Assembly: GCA_964385195.1 (NCBI GenBank) | Contig: CAYLOC010000071.1 | Location: 1 to 13,472, forward strand | Source: CAYLOC01 sp964385195 | GTDB taxonomy: Bacteria; Actinomycetota; Actinomycetes; Propionibacteriales; Nocardioidaceae | Direction of reading: 5' to 3' | Length of the DNA: 13,472 bases | In this document: positions 1 through 6,414 of the stretch, piece by piece | How positions within the stretch are numbered: the first letter of the stretch is position 1 | Layout of the letters: each line of letters starts with the position of its first letter | The notes under the pieces: model-generated | Seen by the model: only the letters and a program-made list of their open reading frames with translations | What the model was told of the DNA's origin: nothing | Databases searched by the model: none | Made by a program: the position numbers and the translations under genes

Positions 1-519
1 GAACTCCCAGTTGACCATCATCACCGGCGCGTAGTCGCAGGCGGCGTTGCACTCGATGTGCTCCAGGGTGACCTTGCCGTCCTCGGTGGTCTCGTCGTTG
101 CCGATCCCCAGGTGGTCCTTGAGCCGATCGAAGATGGCGTCGCCGCCCATGATCGCGCACAGCGTGTTGGTGCACACGCCCACGTGGTACTCCCCCATCT
201 TGCGCCGCTTGTACATGGTGTAGAACGTCGCGACGGCGGTGACCTCTGCGGCTTCGATGTCGAGGACTTTCGCGCATGCCTCGATGCCGCTGGGCGTCAC
301 GTAGCCCTCGGTGCTTTGCACCAGGTGCAGCATGGGCAGCAGGGCGGAGTTTGGCTGGGGATACCGGGCCGCGATCTCGCGCAGCTCGGCCATCGTCTCG
401 GCGGGAAGCGGCTCGTCGCCGGAGTCGTCGAACAGCGGTAGGTCGCTGACTTCGGAGCGGGGGTAGTCCACGGCGGCGGTTGTCACGTCCTCGCCACGGT
501 TCTCGTTGGCGCTGGTCAT
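1..519 (-). CDS. nuoE: NADH-quinone oxidoreductase subunit E (partial, C-terminus beyond window)
   Basis: This is the 24-kDa-type subunit of the NADH-oxidising arm of complex I. It carries the [2Fe-2S] cluster N1a beside the FMN-binding subunit NuoF. The 173 visible codons include all four cluster cysteines of the thioredoxin-like fold: C-TNTL-C, then C-NAA-C about 35 residues later. A helical N-terminal part precedes them, with the family-typical stretch ATFYTMYKRRKMGEYHVGVC. The visible end, MMVNWEF, is near the usual C-terminal part, so only a modest tail is missing. The ATG start overlaps the nuoD stop as ATGA, the usual sign of translational coupling. An acidic N-terminal tail of roughly 40 residues precedes the conserved core. 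nuoF would be expected to the left of the window. Identity is very secure. Confidence 0.97.
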   Translation of the reverse strand, partial: MTSANENRGEDVTTAAVDYPRSEVSDLPLFDDSGDEPLPAETMAELREIAARYPQPNSALLPMLHLVQSTEGYVTPSGIEACAKVLDIEAAEVTAVATFYTMYKRRKMGEYHVGVCTNTLCAIMGGDAIFDRLKDHLGIGNDETTEDGKVTLEHIECNAACDYAPVMMVNWEF

Positions 520-1889
520 CGGTCCACCCCTCCGATCACGGGGTCGATGCTGGCCACGGCCACCACGACGTCGGCGACGAGACCCCCTTCGCACATGGCT
601 GGTGCCGCCTGGAGGTTGACGAACGAGGGATCTCGCAGGTGAGCCCGGTAGGGTCGGGTACCGCCGTCGGACACCACGTGGCATCCCAACTCACCGCGCG
701 GGGACTCCAACACCCCGTAGGCCTGACCGGCCGGCACCCGGAAGCCCTCGGTGACGATCTTGAAGTGGTGGATGAGGGCCTCCATGGACTCGCCCATGAT
801 GTGGCGGATGTGGTCCAGGGAGTTGCCCATACCGTCGGAGCCGACCGCGAGCTGCGCGGGCCACCCGATCTTCTTGTCCCCGATCATGAACGGCGCGCCC
901 TCAAGGTCCTGCAGCCGGTGTGCCGCCTGCTCCATGATGCGCAGCGACTCATACATCTCCTGCAAACGGATGCGGAACCGCCCGTAGCTGTCACAGGTGT
1001 CCCACGTGATGACGTCGAAGTCGTAGTCCTCGTAGCCCCAGTACGGCTGCTTCTTCCGCAGGTCCCAGTCGAATCCGGTGGCTCGCAGGGGCGGTCCGGA
1101 GACACCGAGGGCCAGACAGCCGGCGAGGTCGAGGTACCCCACGTCGACCAGGCGGGCCTTGAAGATCGGGTTCTCGTTGGCCAGGTCGCGCAGTTCCGGG
1201 ATGCGCTTCTTCATCAGCGCGATGAACTCGGTGATCTGCTCCAGCGCCCCTGGTGGCATGTCCTGGGCTACTCCGCCGGGACGGAAGAACGCGTGGTTCA
1301 TCCGGAGCCCGGTGATCAGCTCCAGCAGATCCAGGCACAACTCCCGCTCGCGGAAGCCGACGGTCATGATCGTGAGGGCCCCGATCTCCATGCCGCCGGT
1401 GGCGATCGCCACCAGGTGCGAGGAGATGCGGTTCAGCTCCATCAGAAGCACCCGCATGACCAGTGCCTTCTCGGGGATGTCGTCCTCGATGCCCAACAGC
1501 CGTTCCACGCCCATGACGTAGGCGCCTTCGTTGAACAGCGGCGCGAGGTAGTCCGCACGGGTACAGAACGTGACCCCTTGGGTCCACGTCCGGTACTCCA
1601 TGTTCTTCTCGATGCCGGTGTGCAGGTAGCCGATGCCGAGGCGGCACTCCTTCACCGTCTCGCCGTCCAGCTCGAGGATGAGCCGGAGTACCCCGTGGGT
1701 CGATGGGTGTTGCGGGCCCATGTTGACCACGACCCGCTCCTCGGCCTCCGGGTCGATGCCGGATACCACCGAGTCCCAGTCCTGACCGGTGACGGTGAAG
1801 ACCTTGCCGCTGGTGGTCTCCTGCGCGGACGCGTAGGGATCGGCTTCGAAGGAGGCGGACTGCGTGTCTTCGTGGGCGGTGTCGGTCAT
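516..1889 (-). CDS. nuoD: NADH-quinone oxidoreductase subunit D (49-kDa type)
   Basis: A 457-residue peripheral-arm subunit of complex I that, with NuoB, forms the quinone-reduction site. The hallmark GPQHPSTHG lies at residues 58-66, followed by GYLHTGIEKNMEYRTWTQ. His65 and Tyr114 are 49 residues apart, as are the quinone-head-group ligands His38 and Tyr87 of Thermus Nqo4, so both appear conserved. The protein ends in the family-typical DPVIGGVDR. An N-terminal extension of about 50 residues before the core is somewhat longer than in many bacteria. Like other NuoD proteins it descends from the [NiFe]-hydrogenase large subunit and carries no cluster. The ATG start shares one base with the nuoC stop (TGATG), and its own stop overlaps the nuoE start. 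Confidence 0.98.
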   Translation of the reverse strand: MTDTAHEDTQSASFEADPYASAQETTSGKVFTVTGQDWDSVVSGIDPEAEERVVVNMGPQHPSTHGVLRLILELDGETVKECRLGIGYLHTGIEKNMEYRTWTQGVTFCTRADYLAPLFNEGAYVMGVERLLGIEDDIPEKALVMRVLLMELNRISSHLVAIATGGMEIGALTIMTVGFRERELCLDLLELITGLRMNHAFFRPGGVAQDMPPGALEQITEFIALMKKRIPELRDLANENPIFKARLVDVGYLDLAGCLALGVSGPPLRATGFDWDLRKKQPYWGYEDYDFDVITWDTCDSYGRFRIRLQEMYESLRIMEQAAHRLQDLEGAPFMIGDKKIGWPAQLAVGSDGMGNSLDHIRHIMGESMEALIHHFKIVTEGFRVPAGQAYGVLESPRGELGCHVVSDGGTRPYRAHLRDPSFVNLQAAPAMCEGGLVADVVVAVASIDPVIGGVDR

Positions 1890-2698
1890 CAGTTGTACTC
1901 CCTCCTTTCATCCGGAGGCGGGATGGTCGCACCCTTGTACTCCACTGGGACGCCACCGAGCGGGTAGTCCTTGCGTCCGGGGTGGCCCGGCCAGTCGTCG
2001 GGCATCTCGATCCGGGTCAGCGCGGGGTGGCCGTCGAAGATGATGCTGAACAGGTCGTAGGTCTCCCGCTCGTGCCAGTCGTTGGTCGGGTAGACCGAGA
2101 CTACGGAGGGGATGTGCGGGTCCTCGTCGGGGCAGGTCACCTCGACCCGGATCCTGCGGTTGTAGGTCATCGACAGCAGGTGGTAGACGGCGTGCAGCTC
2201 CGCACCGGTGTGGTGGGGGAAGTGCACCCCGTTGACACCGCCGCAGAACTCGAAGCGCAAGGCCGGGTCGTCACGCAGCACCTGCATCACCGGGAGCAGG
2301 TGCTCCCGCTGGACGAAGAACGTGATCTCGCCCCGGTGCACGACCACCTTGGCGATCGCCTGCGCTGCCGCGGTGCCGGCGAGCGCGTTGTTCAGGCCCT
2401 CAGCCACGTCGTCGAACCAACCGCCGTACGGCGGGGTCGTGGAGCCGGGGACGGCGACGGGGCGGGAGAGCCCGCCGTACCCGGAGGTGTCGCCGGTGCC
2501 GCGGACGCCGAACATGCCCTTGCGGACGTCAACGACGTCGAGCTGCTGCTCGGTGGGGAGCGGTCCGGGGTCCTCACTGACGATCTGGTCCGCGGGTTGC
2601 AGCGACTTGTCCGAGACCGACTTCTCCTCCTCCGGCTTGTCCTCGAGGGACCGTTCGCCGACAGGCTTCTCCGGGACGTCGGGCTTGTCCTCGGTCAT
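1889..2698 (-). CDS. nuoC: NADH-quinone oxidoreductase subunit C (30-kDa type)
   Basis: A 269-residue peripheral-arm subunit that packs against NuoD and NuoB near the quinone site. The complex I 30-kDa signature is at about residues 203-222 (YPTNDWHERETYDLFSIIF), followed by DGHPALTRIEMPDDWPGHPGRKDYPLGG, nearly identical to actinobacterial NuoC. The ATG at 2698 is chosen because it overlaps the nuoB stop (ATGA) and gives the expected N-terminal context; the open frame continues further upstream but inside nuoB. The first 55 or so residues are a Lys/Glu-rich, probably disordered extension before the conserved VVDVRKGMFGV. That is about 35 residues longer than my recollection of the mycobacterial protein. 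DLFS replaces the more usual DLFG or DFFG. The stop overlaps the nuoD start by one base. Confidence 0.97.
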   Translation of the reverse strand: MTEDKPDVPEKPVGERSLEDKPEEEKSVSDKSLQPADQIVSEDPGPLPTEQQLDVVDVRKGMFGVRGTGDTSGYGGLSRPVAVPGSTTPPYGGWFDDVAEGLNNALAGTAAAQAIAKVVVHRGEITFFVQREHLLPVMQVLRDDPALRFEFCGGVNGVHFPHHTGAELHAVYHLLSMTYNRRIRVEVTCPDEDPHIPSVVSVYPTNDWHERETYDLFSIIFDGHPALTRIEMPDDWPGHPGRKDYPLGGVPVEYKGATIPPPDERREYN

Positions 2699-3249
2699 CG
2701 CATGAGCCCCTTCATATCCGAGCTCGGCGGCGCGGCGAGGGCCAGCTTCTCCTTCTCCTCCACCTCGGCGGCACGGTGGGCGCCCATCGTGGACCGGGAG
2801 ATGTTGCGGTGCAGCTTGAAGATGGCGTCGATCAGCATCTCCGGCCGCGGGGGACACCCGGGAAGGTACATGTCGACGGGCACGACATGGTCGACACCCT
2901 GCACGATCGCGTAGTTGTTGAACATGCCCCCGCTGCTGGCGCAGACTCCCATCGACAGCACCCACTTCGGGTTGGCCATCTGGTCATAGATCTGCCGCAG
3001 TACCGGTGCCATCTTCTGGCTGACGCGCCCGGCGACGATCATCAGGTCCGCCTGGCGGGGCGAGGGCCGGAACACCTCCATACCGAAGCGTCCGGTGTCG
3101 TACCGGGGGGCGCCGGTGGTCATCATCTCGATCGCACAGCAAGCCAGCCCGAACGTCGCAGGCCACAGCGACGCCTTCCGGAAGTAGCCGGCGAGTCCTT
3201 CAACCGTGCTGAGCAGCACTCCCGCCGGCAGCTTGTCCTCAAGACCCAT
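2695..3249 (-). CDS. nuoB: NADH-quinone oxidoreductase subunit B (PSST type)
   Basis: A 184-residue subunit binding the terminal [4Fe-4S] cluster N2, which hands electrons to menaquinone at the interface with NuoD. The four N2 ligands are visible: adjacent Cys37-Cys38 in GLACCAIEMM, Cys103 in GVCASSGGMFNNY and Cys132 in YLPGCPPRPE. The ATG at 3249 is preferred over an in-frame GTG at 3258. It gives the family start MGLEDKLP and leaves a GGAGG about 10 bases upstream, whereas the GTG would lie only two bases from that GGAGG. nuoA ends 33 bp upstream and nuoC starts within the nuoB stop. The C-terminal tail is Lys/Glu-rich, as in mycobacterial NuoB. Confidence 0.98.
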   Translation of the reverse strand: MGLEDKLPAGVLLSTVEGLAGYFRKASLWPATFGLACCAIEMMTTGAPRYDTGRFGMEVFRPSPRQADLMIVAGRVSQKMAPVLRQIYDQMANPKWVLSMGVCASSGGMFNNYAIVQGVDHVVPVDMYLPGCPPRPEMLIDAIFKLHRNISRSTMGAHRAAEVEEKEKLALAAPPSSDMKGLMR

Positions 3250-3282
3250 GGTTCTCACCGCCTCCGGGGTCAGCAGTCATTG

Positions 3283-3642
3283 TCAGTCCCACTCCAAACC
3301 ACCACGGCGCCATACGTAGACGTAGGCCACGAAGACCGTGGCGATGAACAGCACCATCTCCACCAGGCCGAACATCGCCATCTGGTCGAAGTACACCGCC
3401 CACGGGAACAAGAAGATGATCTCGATGTCGAAGACGATGAACAGCATCGCAGTGATGTAGTACTTCACCGGGAACCGGCCGCCGCCCACGGGCTGCGGGG
3501 TGGGCTGGATGCCGCATTCGTAGGAGTCGAGCTTGGCGCGGTTGTACCGCTTGGGACCGAGGAAGACGCTGGCGACGACGGAGAACACGCCGAACAACAG
3601 CGCAAGAATACCGAGCCCAATAATAGGAATGTAGAGGTTCAC
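3283..3642 (-). CDS. nuoA: NADH-quinone oxidoreductase subunit A (ND3 type)
   Basis: A small membrane subunit of 119 residues, the normal family length, sitting at the junction of the membrane and peripheral arms. Three membrane segments are visible at about residues 5-28, 62-83 and 90-110. Between the first two is the conserved loop SYECGIQP with Cys43, equivalent to the ND3 loop cysteine near the quinone cavity. FDIE with Asp72 and Glu74 lies in the second helix. A GTG at 3642 is taken as the start because homologues begin MNxYxPI and GGAGGAG lies six bases before it. An in-frame ATG at 3657 would add five residues but would turn that Shine-Dalgarno sequence into coding sequence. It is the first gene of the nuo operon. 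Confidence 0.95.
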   Translation of the reverse strand: MNLYIPIIGLGILALLFGVFSVVASVFLGPKRYNRAKLDSYECGIQPTPQPVGGGRFPVKYYITAMLFIVFDIEIIFLFPWAVYFDQMAMFGLVEMVLFIATVFVAYVYVWRRGGLEWD

Positions 3643-3714
3643 CGTGGGCTCCTCCATTCCGCTCGTCGCGCCTGTCCGAGCCCTTGTCGGAACGGGCATC
3701 GGGTCAACGCGGCC

Positions 3715-3720
3715 ATCCTA
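3715..3720 (-). promoter_or_regulatory. Possible -10 element for the nuo operon
   Basis: The 145-bp gap between the reductase gene and nuoA reads TAGGAT on the minus strand here, a TANNNT match about 73 bases before the nuoA GTG. No convincing -35 lies 16-18 bases further upstream. A TTGACC at 3702-3707 has no -10 at a suitable distance. No clear terminator hairpin was seen in this gap, so nuo may also receive read-through from the reductase gene. This is a weak call. Confidence 0.3.
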
Positions 3721-3787
3721 GGACCGCCACCACGCGCGCTACCGAGCGGCCCTCCGCCGCCGAGCACCGCGCCGCCGAACGTGTCGG

Positions 3788-5095
3788 TCATGCCGCCGGC
3801 GCCAATCGGGACAGGCCGTTGACGATGCGGTCCATCGCATCGCCGTCGTGCGGGTCGGTCAGGTTTGCCAGCAGTTTCAGGGTGAACCGCATCAGGGTGT
3901 GGTGGGGCAGCCCGTGGTGGGTGGCGAACCGCATCACCTCCGGGCGTCCGATGAGGCGCACGAAGATCCGGCCCAGCGTGTAGTACCCGCCGTACCGGCG
4001 GTCCATCTCGGTGGGGTAGGACTGCAGGACCCGCTCTCGCGCGTCGGCGGTACGACGTCGCTGGGCCTGCGCGATCACGTCGGCGGCGACCCGGCCGGAC
4101 TCCATCGCGTACGGGATCCCCTCGCCGTTGAACGGATTCACCATGCCGCCCGCGTCGCCCACCAACAGCAGCCCATCGGCGTAGTGCGGCTTGCGGTTGA
4201 ACCCCATCGGGAGCGCGGCACCGCGGACCGGTGCGGTGCGGTTCTGCTCGCGGAACCCCCACTCCTCGGGGGTGTGGTCCAACCAGCGCTTGAGCAGCTT
4301 GCGGTAGTCGACCTTCCCGAACGCGGAGGAGGTGTTCAACACTCCGAGTCCGACATTGCAGGTCCCGTCGCCGACCCCGAAGATCCAGCCGTATCCGGGA
4401 AGCAGGCTGCCCTCCCCCGGCACTCCGTCCCACAGCTCCAGCCACGACTCCAGCCAGTCGTCATCGTGTCGCGGGCTGGTGTAGTAGGTACGCACGGCAA
4501 CACCCATGGGCCGGTCGTCCCGCTTGCTCCGTCCCACGGCCAGGCTCAGGCGGGTGGAGTTGCCGTCGGCCGCGACGACGACCGGAGCGCGGAACGTGCG
4601 TTCCTGTCCCGCCCGGCGACCCTGGTCATCGACCGGTCGGGCGGTGACGCCGACGACCCGTCCCGTGGCGTCGTCGACGACGGGCCCGGTGACCGCGTGC
4701 CGCTCGTACAGGCGGGCCCCCAGCTTCTGTGCGTGCCGGGCCAGGATGTGGTCGAAGTCCACGCGGGTGCGGACCAGCCCGTAGGACGGGTACGACGCGA
4801 GGTCGGGCCAGGGCAGCTGCAGTTGGTGGCCGCCGCCGCGGATACGCAGGCCGTGGTTCTTGATCCATCCCGGCGTCTCGATGTCGATCCCCAGGGACAC
4901 CAGCTCCCGCACGCCCCTCGGTGTCAGCCCGTCGCCGCACACCTTCTCCCGGGGAAAGGCGGTCTTCTCCAACACGGCGACGTCGAGCCCGGCCTGGGCG
5001 AGGTAGGCCGCGGTCGTGGCGCCGGCGGGTCCGGCACCCACCACGATGACGTCTGCGGACCGCTCGTCAGCGGCCGCGTGGGCCATGACAGACAT
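3788..5095 (-). CDS. menJ: Geranylgeranyl reductase family FAD oxidoreductase, MenJ-type
   Basis: A 435-residue flavoprotein of the geranylgeranyl reductase / PHBH fold. The N-terminal Rossmann motif VVGAGPAG has its glycines at 20, 22 and 25, with the ribose-binding Glu43 at the end of the second strand. KVCGDGLTPRGV at 51-62 is characteristic of this subfamily, and the second FAD motif GDAGGMVNPFNGEGI starts at residue 313. In mycobacteria the homologue MenJ (Rv0561c) hydrogenates one isoprene unit of the menaquinone tail. The nearby menG, menF and nuo genes support that role, inferred here rather than proven; reduction of another polyprenyl lipid is the main alternative. The ATG at 5095 has GAGGA ten bases upstream; an ATG at 5086 is also possible. 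The 113-bp leader holds the regulatory motifs listed separately. Confidence 0.9.
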   Translation of the reverse strand: MSVMAHAAADERSADVIVVGAGPAGATTAAYLAQAGLDVAVLEKTAFPREKVCGDGLTPRGVRELVSLGIDIETPGWIKNHGLRIRGGGHQLQLPWPDLASYPSYGLVRTRVDFDHILARHAQKLGARLYERHAVTGPVVDDATGRVVGVTARPVDDQGRRAGQERTFRAPVVVAADGNSTRLSLAVGRSKRDDRPMGVAVRTYYTSPRHDDDWLESWLELWDGVPGEGSLLPGYGWIFGVGDGTCNVGLGVLNTSSAFGKVDYRKLLKRWLDHTPEEWGFREQNRTAPVRGAALPMGFNRKPHYADGLLLVGDAGGMVNPFNGEGIPYAMESGRVAADVIAQAQRRRTADARERVLQSYPTEMDRRYGGYYTLGRIFVRLIGRPEVMRFATHHGLPHHTLMRFTLKLLANLTDPHDGDAMDRIVNGLSRLAPAA

Positions 5096-5126
5096 CCTCG
5101 GCTCGTCCTCGTTCCGCGACCTGTGC

Positions 5127-5154
5127 GACGCTGCGTACGCCGGCGGCGAGCGTC
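5127..5154 (-). other. Hairpin-forming inverted repeat in the menJ-like gene leader
   Basis: Six-base arms GACGCT (5127-5132) and AGCGTC (5149-5154) pair perfectly, and inside them CGCC and GGCG can form a small extra stem around a three-base loop. It lies 32-59 bases upstream of the menJ-like ATG, so it could be in the mRNA leader. Its function is unknown, and in G+C-rich DNA such a stem may be coincidental. Confidence 0.3.
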
Positions 5155-5156
5155 TT

Positions 5157-5172
5157 TGTGAAAACCTTCACG
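5157..5172. promoter_or_regulatory. CRP/GlxR-like palindrome upstream of the menJ-like gene
   Basis: The plus strand reads TGTGA-N6-TCACG, matching nine of the ten conserved bases of the CRP-family consensus TGTGA-N6-TCACA. Its core GTGAA-AACC-TTCAC is perfectly symmetric. The site lies in the only noticeably AT-richer patch of this neighbourhood, 62-77 bases before the menJ-like ATG. A further half-site, TTTCAC, follows at 5180-5185. If transcription starts near 5125 the site would be centred close to -40, an activating position. If it starts near 5177 the site would lie just downstream and would repress. The motif is seen; the binding protein is inferred. Confidence 0.45.
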
Positions 5173-5183
5173 AGTACTGTTTC

Positions 5184-5189
5184 ACCTTA
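5184..5189 (-). promoter_or_regulatory. Possible -10 element for the menJ-like gene
   Basis: The minus strand reads TAAGGT, a TANNNT match, about 90 bases upstream of the ATG and overlapping a TTTCAC half-site. The -35 region is not recognisable. A weaker alternative is TACGCA at 5132-5137 (minus strand), which would place the CRP-like palindrome near -40. Confidence 0.3.
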
Positions 5190-5208
5190 TCATCGTCCCG
5201 ACCGGAAC

Positions 5209-5649
5209 TCATCCTGTGCCGTAGGCCCGCTGGACCCACAACCGTGCGACGAGTCGCCGGTCCGCGACCATCGCGCGCCGGTAGTCCTCCCAGTCGGGGT
5301 GCTCGCCACCGGACACGAGCCGGTACACCTCGATCAGCTCCTCGACAGTGGCGTCGTCGCGGCGGGTCGCGACCGGAGTCAGCTCGACGTCACCTTCGAG
5401 CACCGTGTAGGACCACCCGTCCTCGCTGGAGACCAGCAGCGATGCGCGGGGGTCGCGACGAAGGTTCTTGACCTTGGCGCGGTCGTCGGTGACCGACACC
5501 CGCACGAGGGCACGGTCGGCGTCAAAGCAGTAGTTGATATTGGACAGTTGCGGGCGCCCGTTGCGGCGCAGCGTGGCCAGCGCGCCGAGGTTGCGCGCCG
5601 TGACCACCTGGAGCAGCTGCGGGTCCAGGTCCGGGGTGTGGGTGACCAT
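5209..5649 (-). CDS. Pyridoxamine 5'-phosphate oxidase-fold protein, probably F420-dependent class
   Basis: A 146-residue protein of the small split-barrel flavin/F420 fold. Evidence is the N-terminal block LGALATLRRNGRPQLSNI at residues 21-38, the central VSVTDDRAKVKNLRRDPRASL at about 51-71 and the C-terminal Trp-rich EHPDWEDYRRAM. This pattern resembles actinobacterial PPOX-class F420-dependent enzymes (TIGR03618-like). The cofactor and substrate cannot be read from sequence, and FMN use remains possible. The ATG at 5649 gives the usual family length but has only a weak ribosome site. A GTG at 5673 would overlap the menG stop as GTGA and add eight residues. It follows menG on the same strand and sits between two quinone genes, so a redox role near menaquinone is plausible but unproven. 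Confidence 0.85.
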   Translation of the reverse strand: MVTHTPDLDPQLLQVVTARNLGALATLRRNGRPQLSNINYCFDADRALVRVSVTDDRAKVKNLRRDPRASLLVSSEDGWSYTVLEGDVELTPVATRRDDATVEELIEVYRLVSGGEHPDWEDYRRAMVADRRLVARLWVQRAYGTG

Positions 5650-5669
5650 CGGAGCCAATCTACGCGAAC

Positions 5670-6359
5670 TCACCGCGTGGCACGGTGCAGCGCGACGATC
5701 CCCCCGGACAGGTTCTTGTAGGCGACCTGTCCCCAGCCGGCGGCCGCGACCCGTTCCGCCAGGTCCTCCTGGTCCGGCCAGGCCTGGATCGACTCGGCCA
5801 GGTAGACATAGGAGTCGGGGCTGGAGGACACCCGCCGCGCGACCGCCGGCAGGGCGGCGACCAGGTACTCGACGTAGACGGTGCGGAACCACCGGTTCGT
5901 GGGATGGCTGAACTCACACACCACCAGCCGCCCGCCGGGCCGGGTGACCCGCGCCATCTCGCGCAGCGCGGCCGGGTAGTCGGCGATGTTGCGCAGGCCG
6001 AAGGAGATCGTGACCGCGTCGAACGTTCCGTCGCGGAACGGCAGCCCGGTCGCATCACCGGCGGTGAACGGCAGTCGTGGCCGTGCCCGCTTTCCGGCTT
6101 GCAGCATCCCGGTGGAGAAGTCACACGGGACCACGGTTGCCCCACCGGCCAGGAACGGCACACTGCTGGTGCCGGTACCGGCGGCAAGGTCCAGCACCCG
6201 GTCACCGCGCTGGGGGTCCACCGCGCGCAGCACCGCGCGGCGCCACCGCCGGTCCTGTCCCAGGCTGAGCACGTCGTTGGTGACGTCGTAGCGTTCGGCG
6301 ACGTCGTCGAACATCGCCGCGACCTCGCGGGGATGCTTGTCCAGGCTGGCTCGGCTCAC
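5670..6359 (-). CDS. menG: Demethylmenaquinone methyltransferase
   Basis: A 229-residue SAM-dependent class I methyltransferase of the UbiE/MenG family that performs the final ring methylation converting demethylmenaquinone to menaquinone. UbiE signature 1 is at residues 24-40 (YDVTNDVLSLGQDRRWR). SAM motif I, VLDLAAGTGTSSV, is at 55-67. VTISFGLRNIADY follows at about 116-128, and signature 2, RVTRPGGRLVVCEFS, at 137-151. The GTG at 6359 is chosen because homologues begin MSRAxLDK and an AAGGTGG ribosome site lies just upstream. The frame stays open further, but that part lies antisense to menF and is discarded. The gene diverges from menF across 55 bp, and the next gene downstream is the small PPOX-fold protein. 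Confidence 0.96.
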   Translation of the reverse strand: MSRASLDKHPREVAAMFDDVAERYDVTNDVLSLGQDRRWRRAVLRAVDPQRGDRVLDLAAGTGTSSVPFLAGGATVVPCDFSTGMLQAGKRARPRLPFTAGDATGLPFRDGTFDAVTISFGLRNIADYPAALREMARVTRPGGRLVVCEFSHPTNRWFRTVYVEYLVAALPAVARRVSSSPDSYVYLAESIQAWPDQEDLAERVAAAGWGQVAYKNLSGGIVALHRATR

Positions 6360-6383
6360 TGCTCCACCTTGCCATGCCACGCC

Positions 6384-6400
6384 CGCCCGCGCCGCGGGCG
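6384..6400. promoter_or_regulatory. Perfect 17-bp palindrome in the menG-menF divergent gap
   Basis: Eight-base arms CGCCCGCG and CGCGGGCG flank a single central C with no mismatch. It sits inside the 55-bp gap between the divergent menG and menF starts. It exactly fills the 17 bases before the putative menF -10, where a bound repressor would block RNA polymerase. The all-G+C composition raises the chance of coincidence. No regulator is identified. Confidence 0.4.
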
Positions 6401-6406
6401 TAGGGT
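6401..6406 (+). promoter_or_regulatory. Possible -10 element of menF, implying a leaderless transcript
   Basis: TAGGGT matches TANNNT and ends eight bases before the GTG at 6415, so transcription starting at the usual distance would begin at or next to the start codon. The same bases can be read as a ribosome site (AGGGTGG, about seven bases before GTG), so the two interpretations compete. No good -35 is correctly spaced; TTGCCA at 6369-6374 is 26 bases away. Confidence 0.35.
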
Positions 6407-6414
6407 GGTGCCCC

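Noticed and set aside
480..1967. 495-codon plus-strand open frame opposite nuoD
   Set aside because: nuoD on the other strand is unmistakable, and this frame shows no recognisable domain; it is a codon-bias shadow.
3643..3787. Terminator between the menJ-like gene and nuoA
   Set aside because: The gap is G+C-rich with repeated CGAGC/GCCGCC words, but no stem of convincing length and loop was found.
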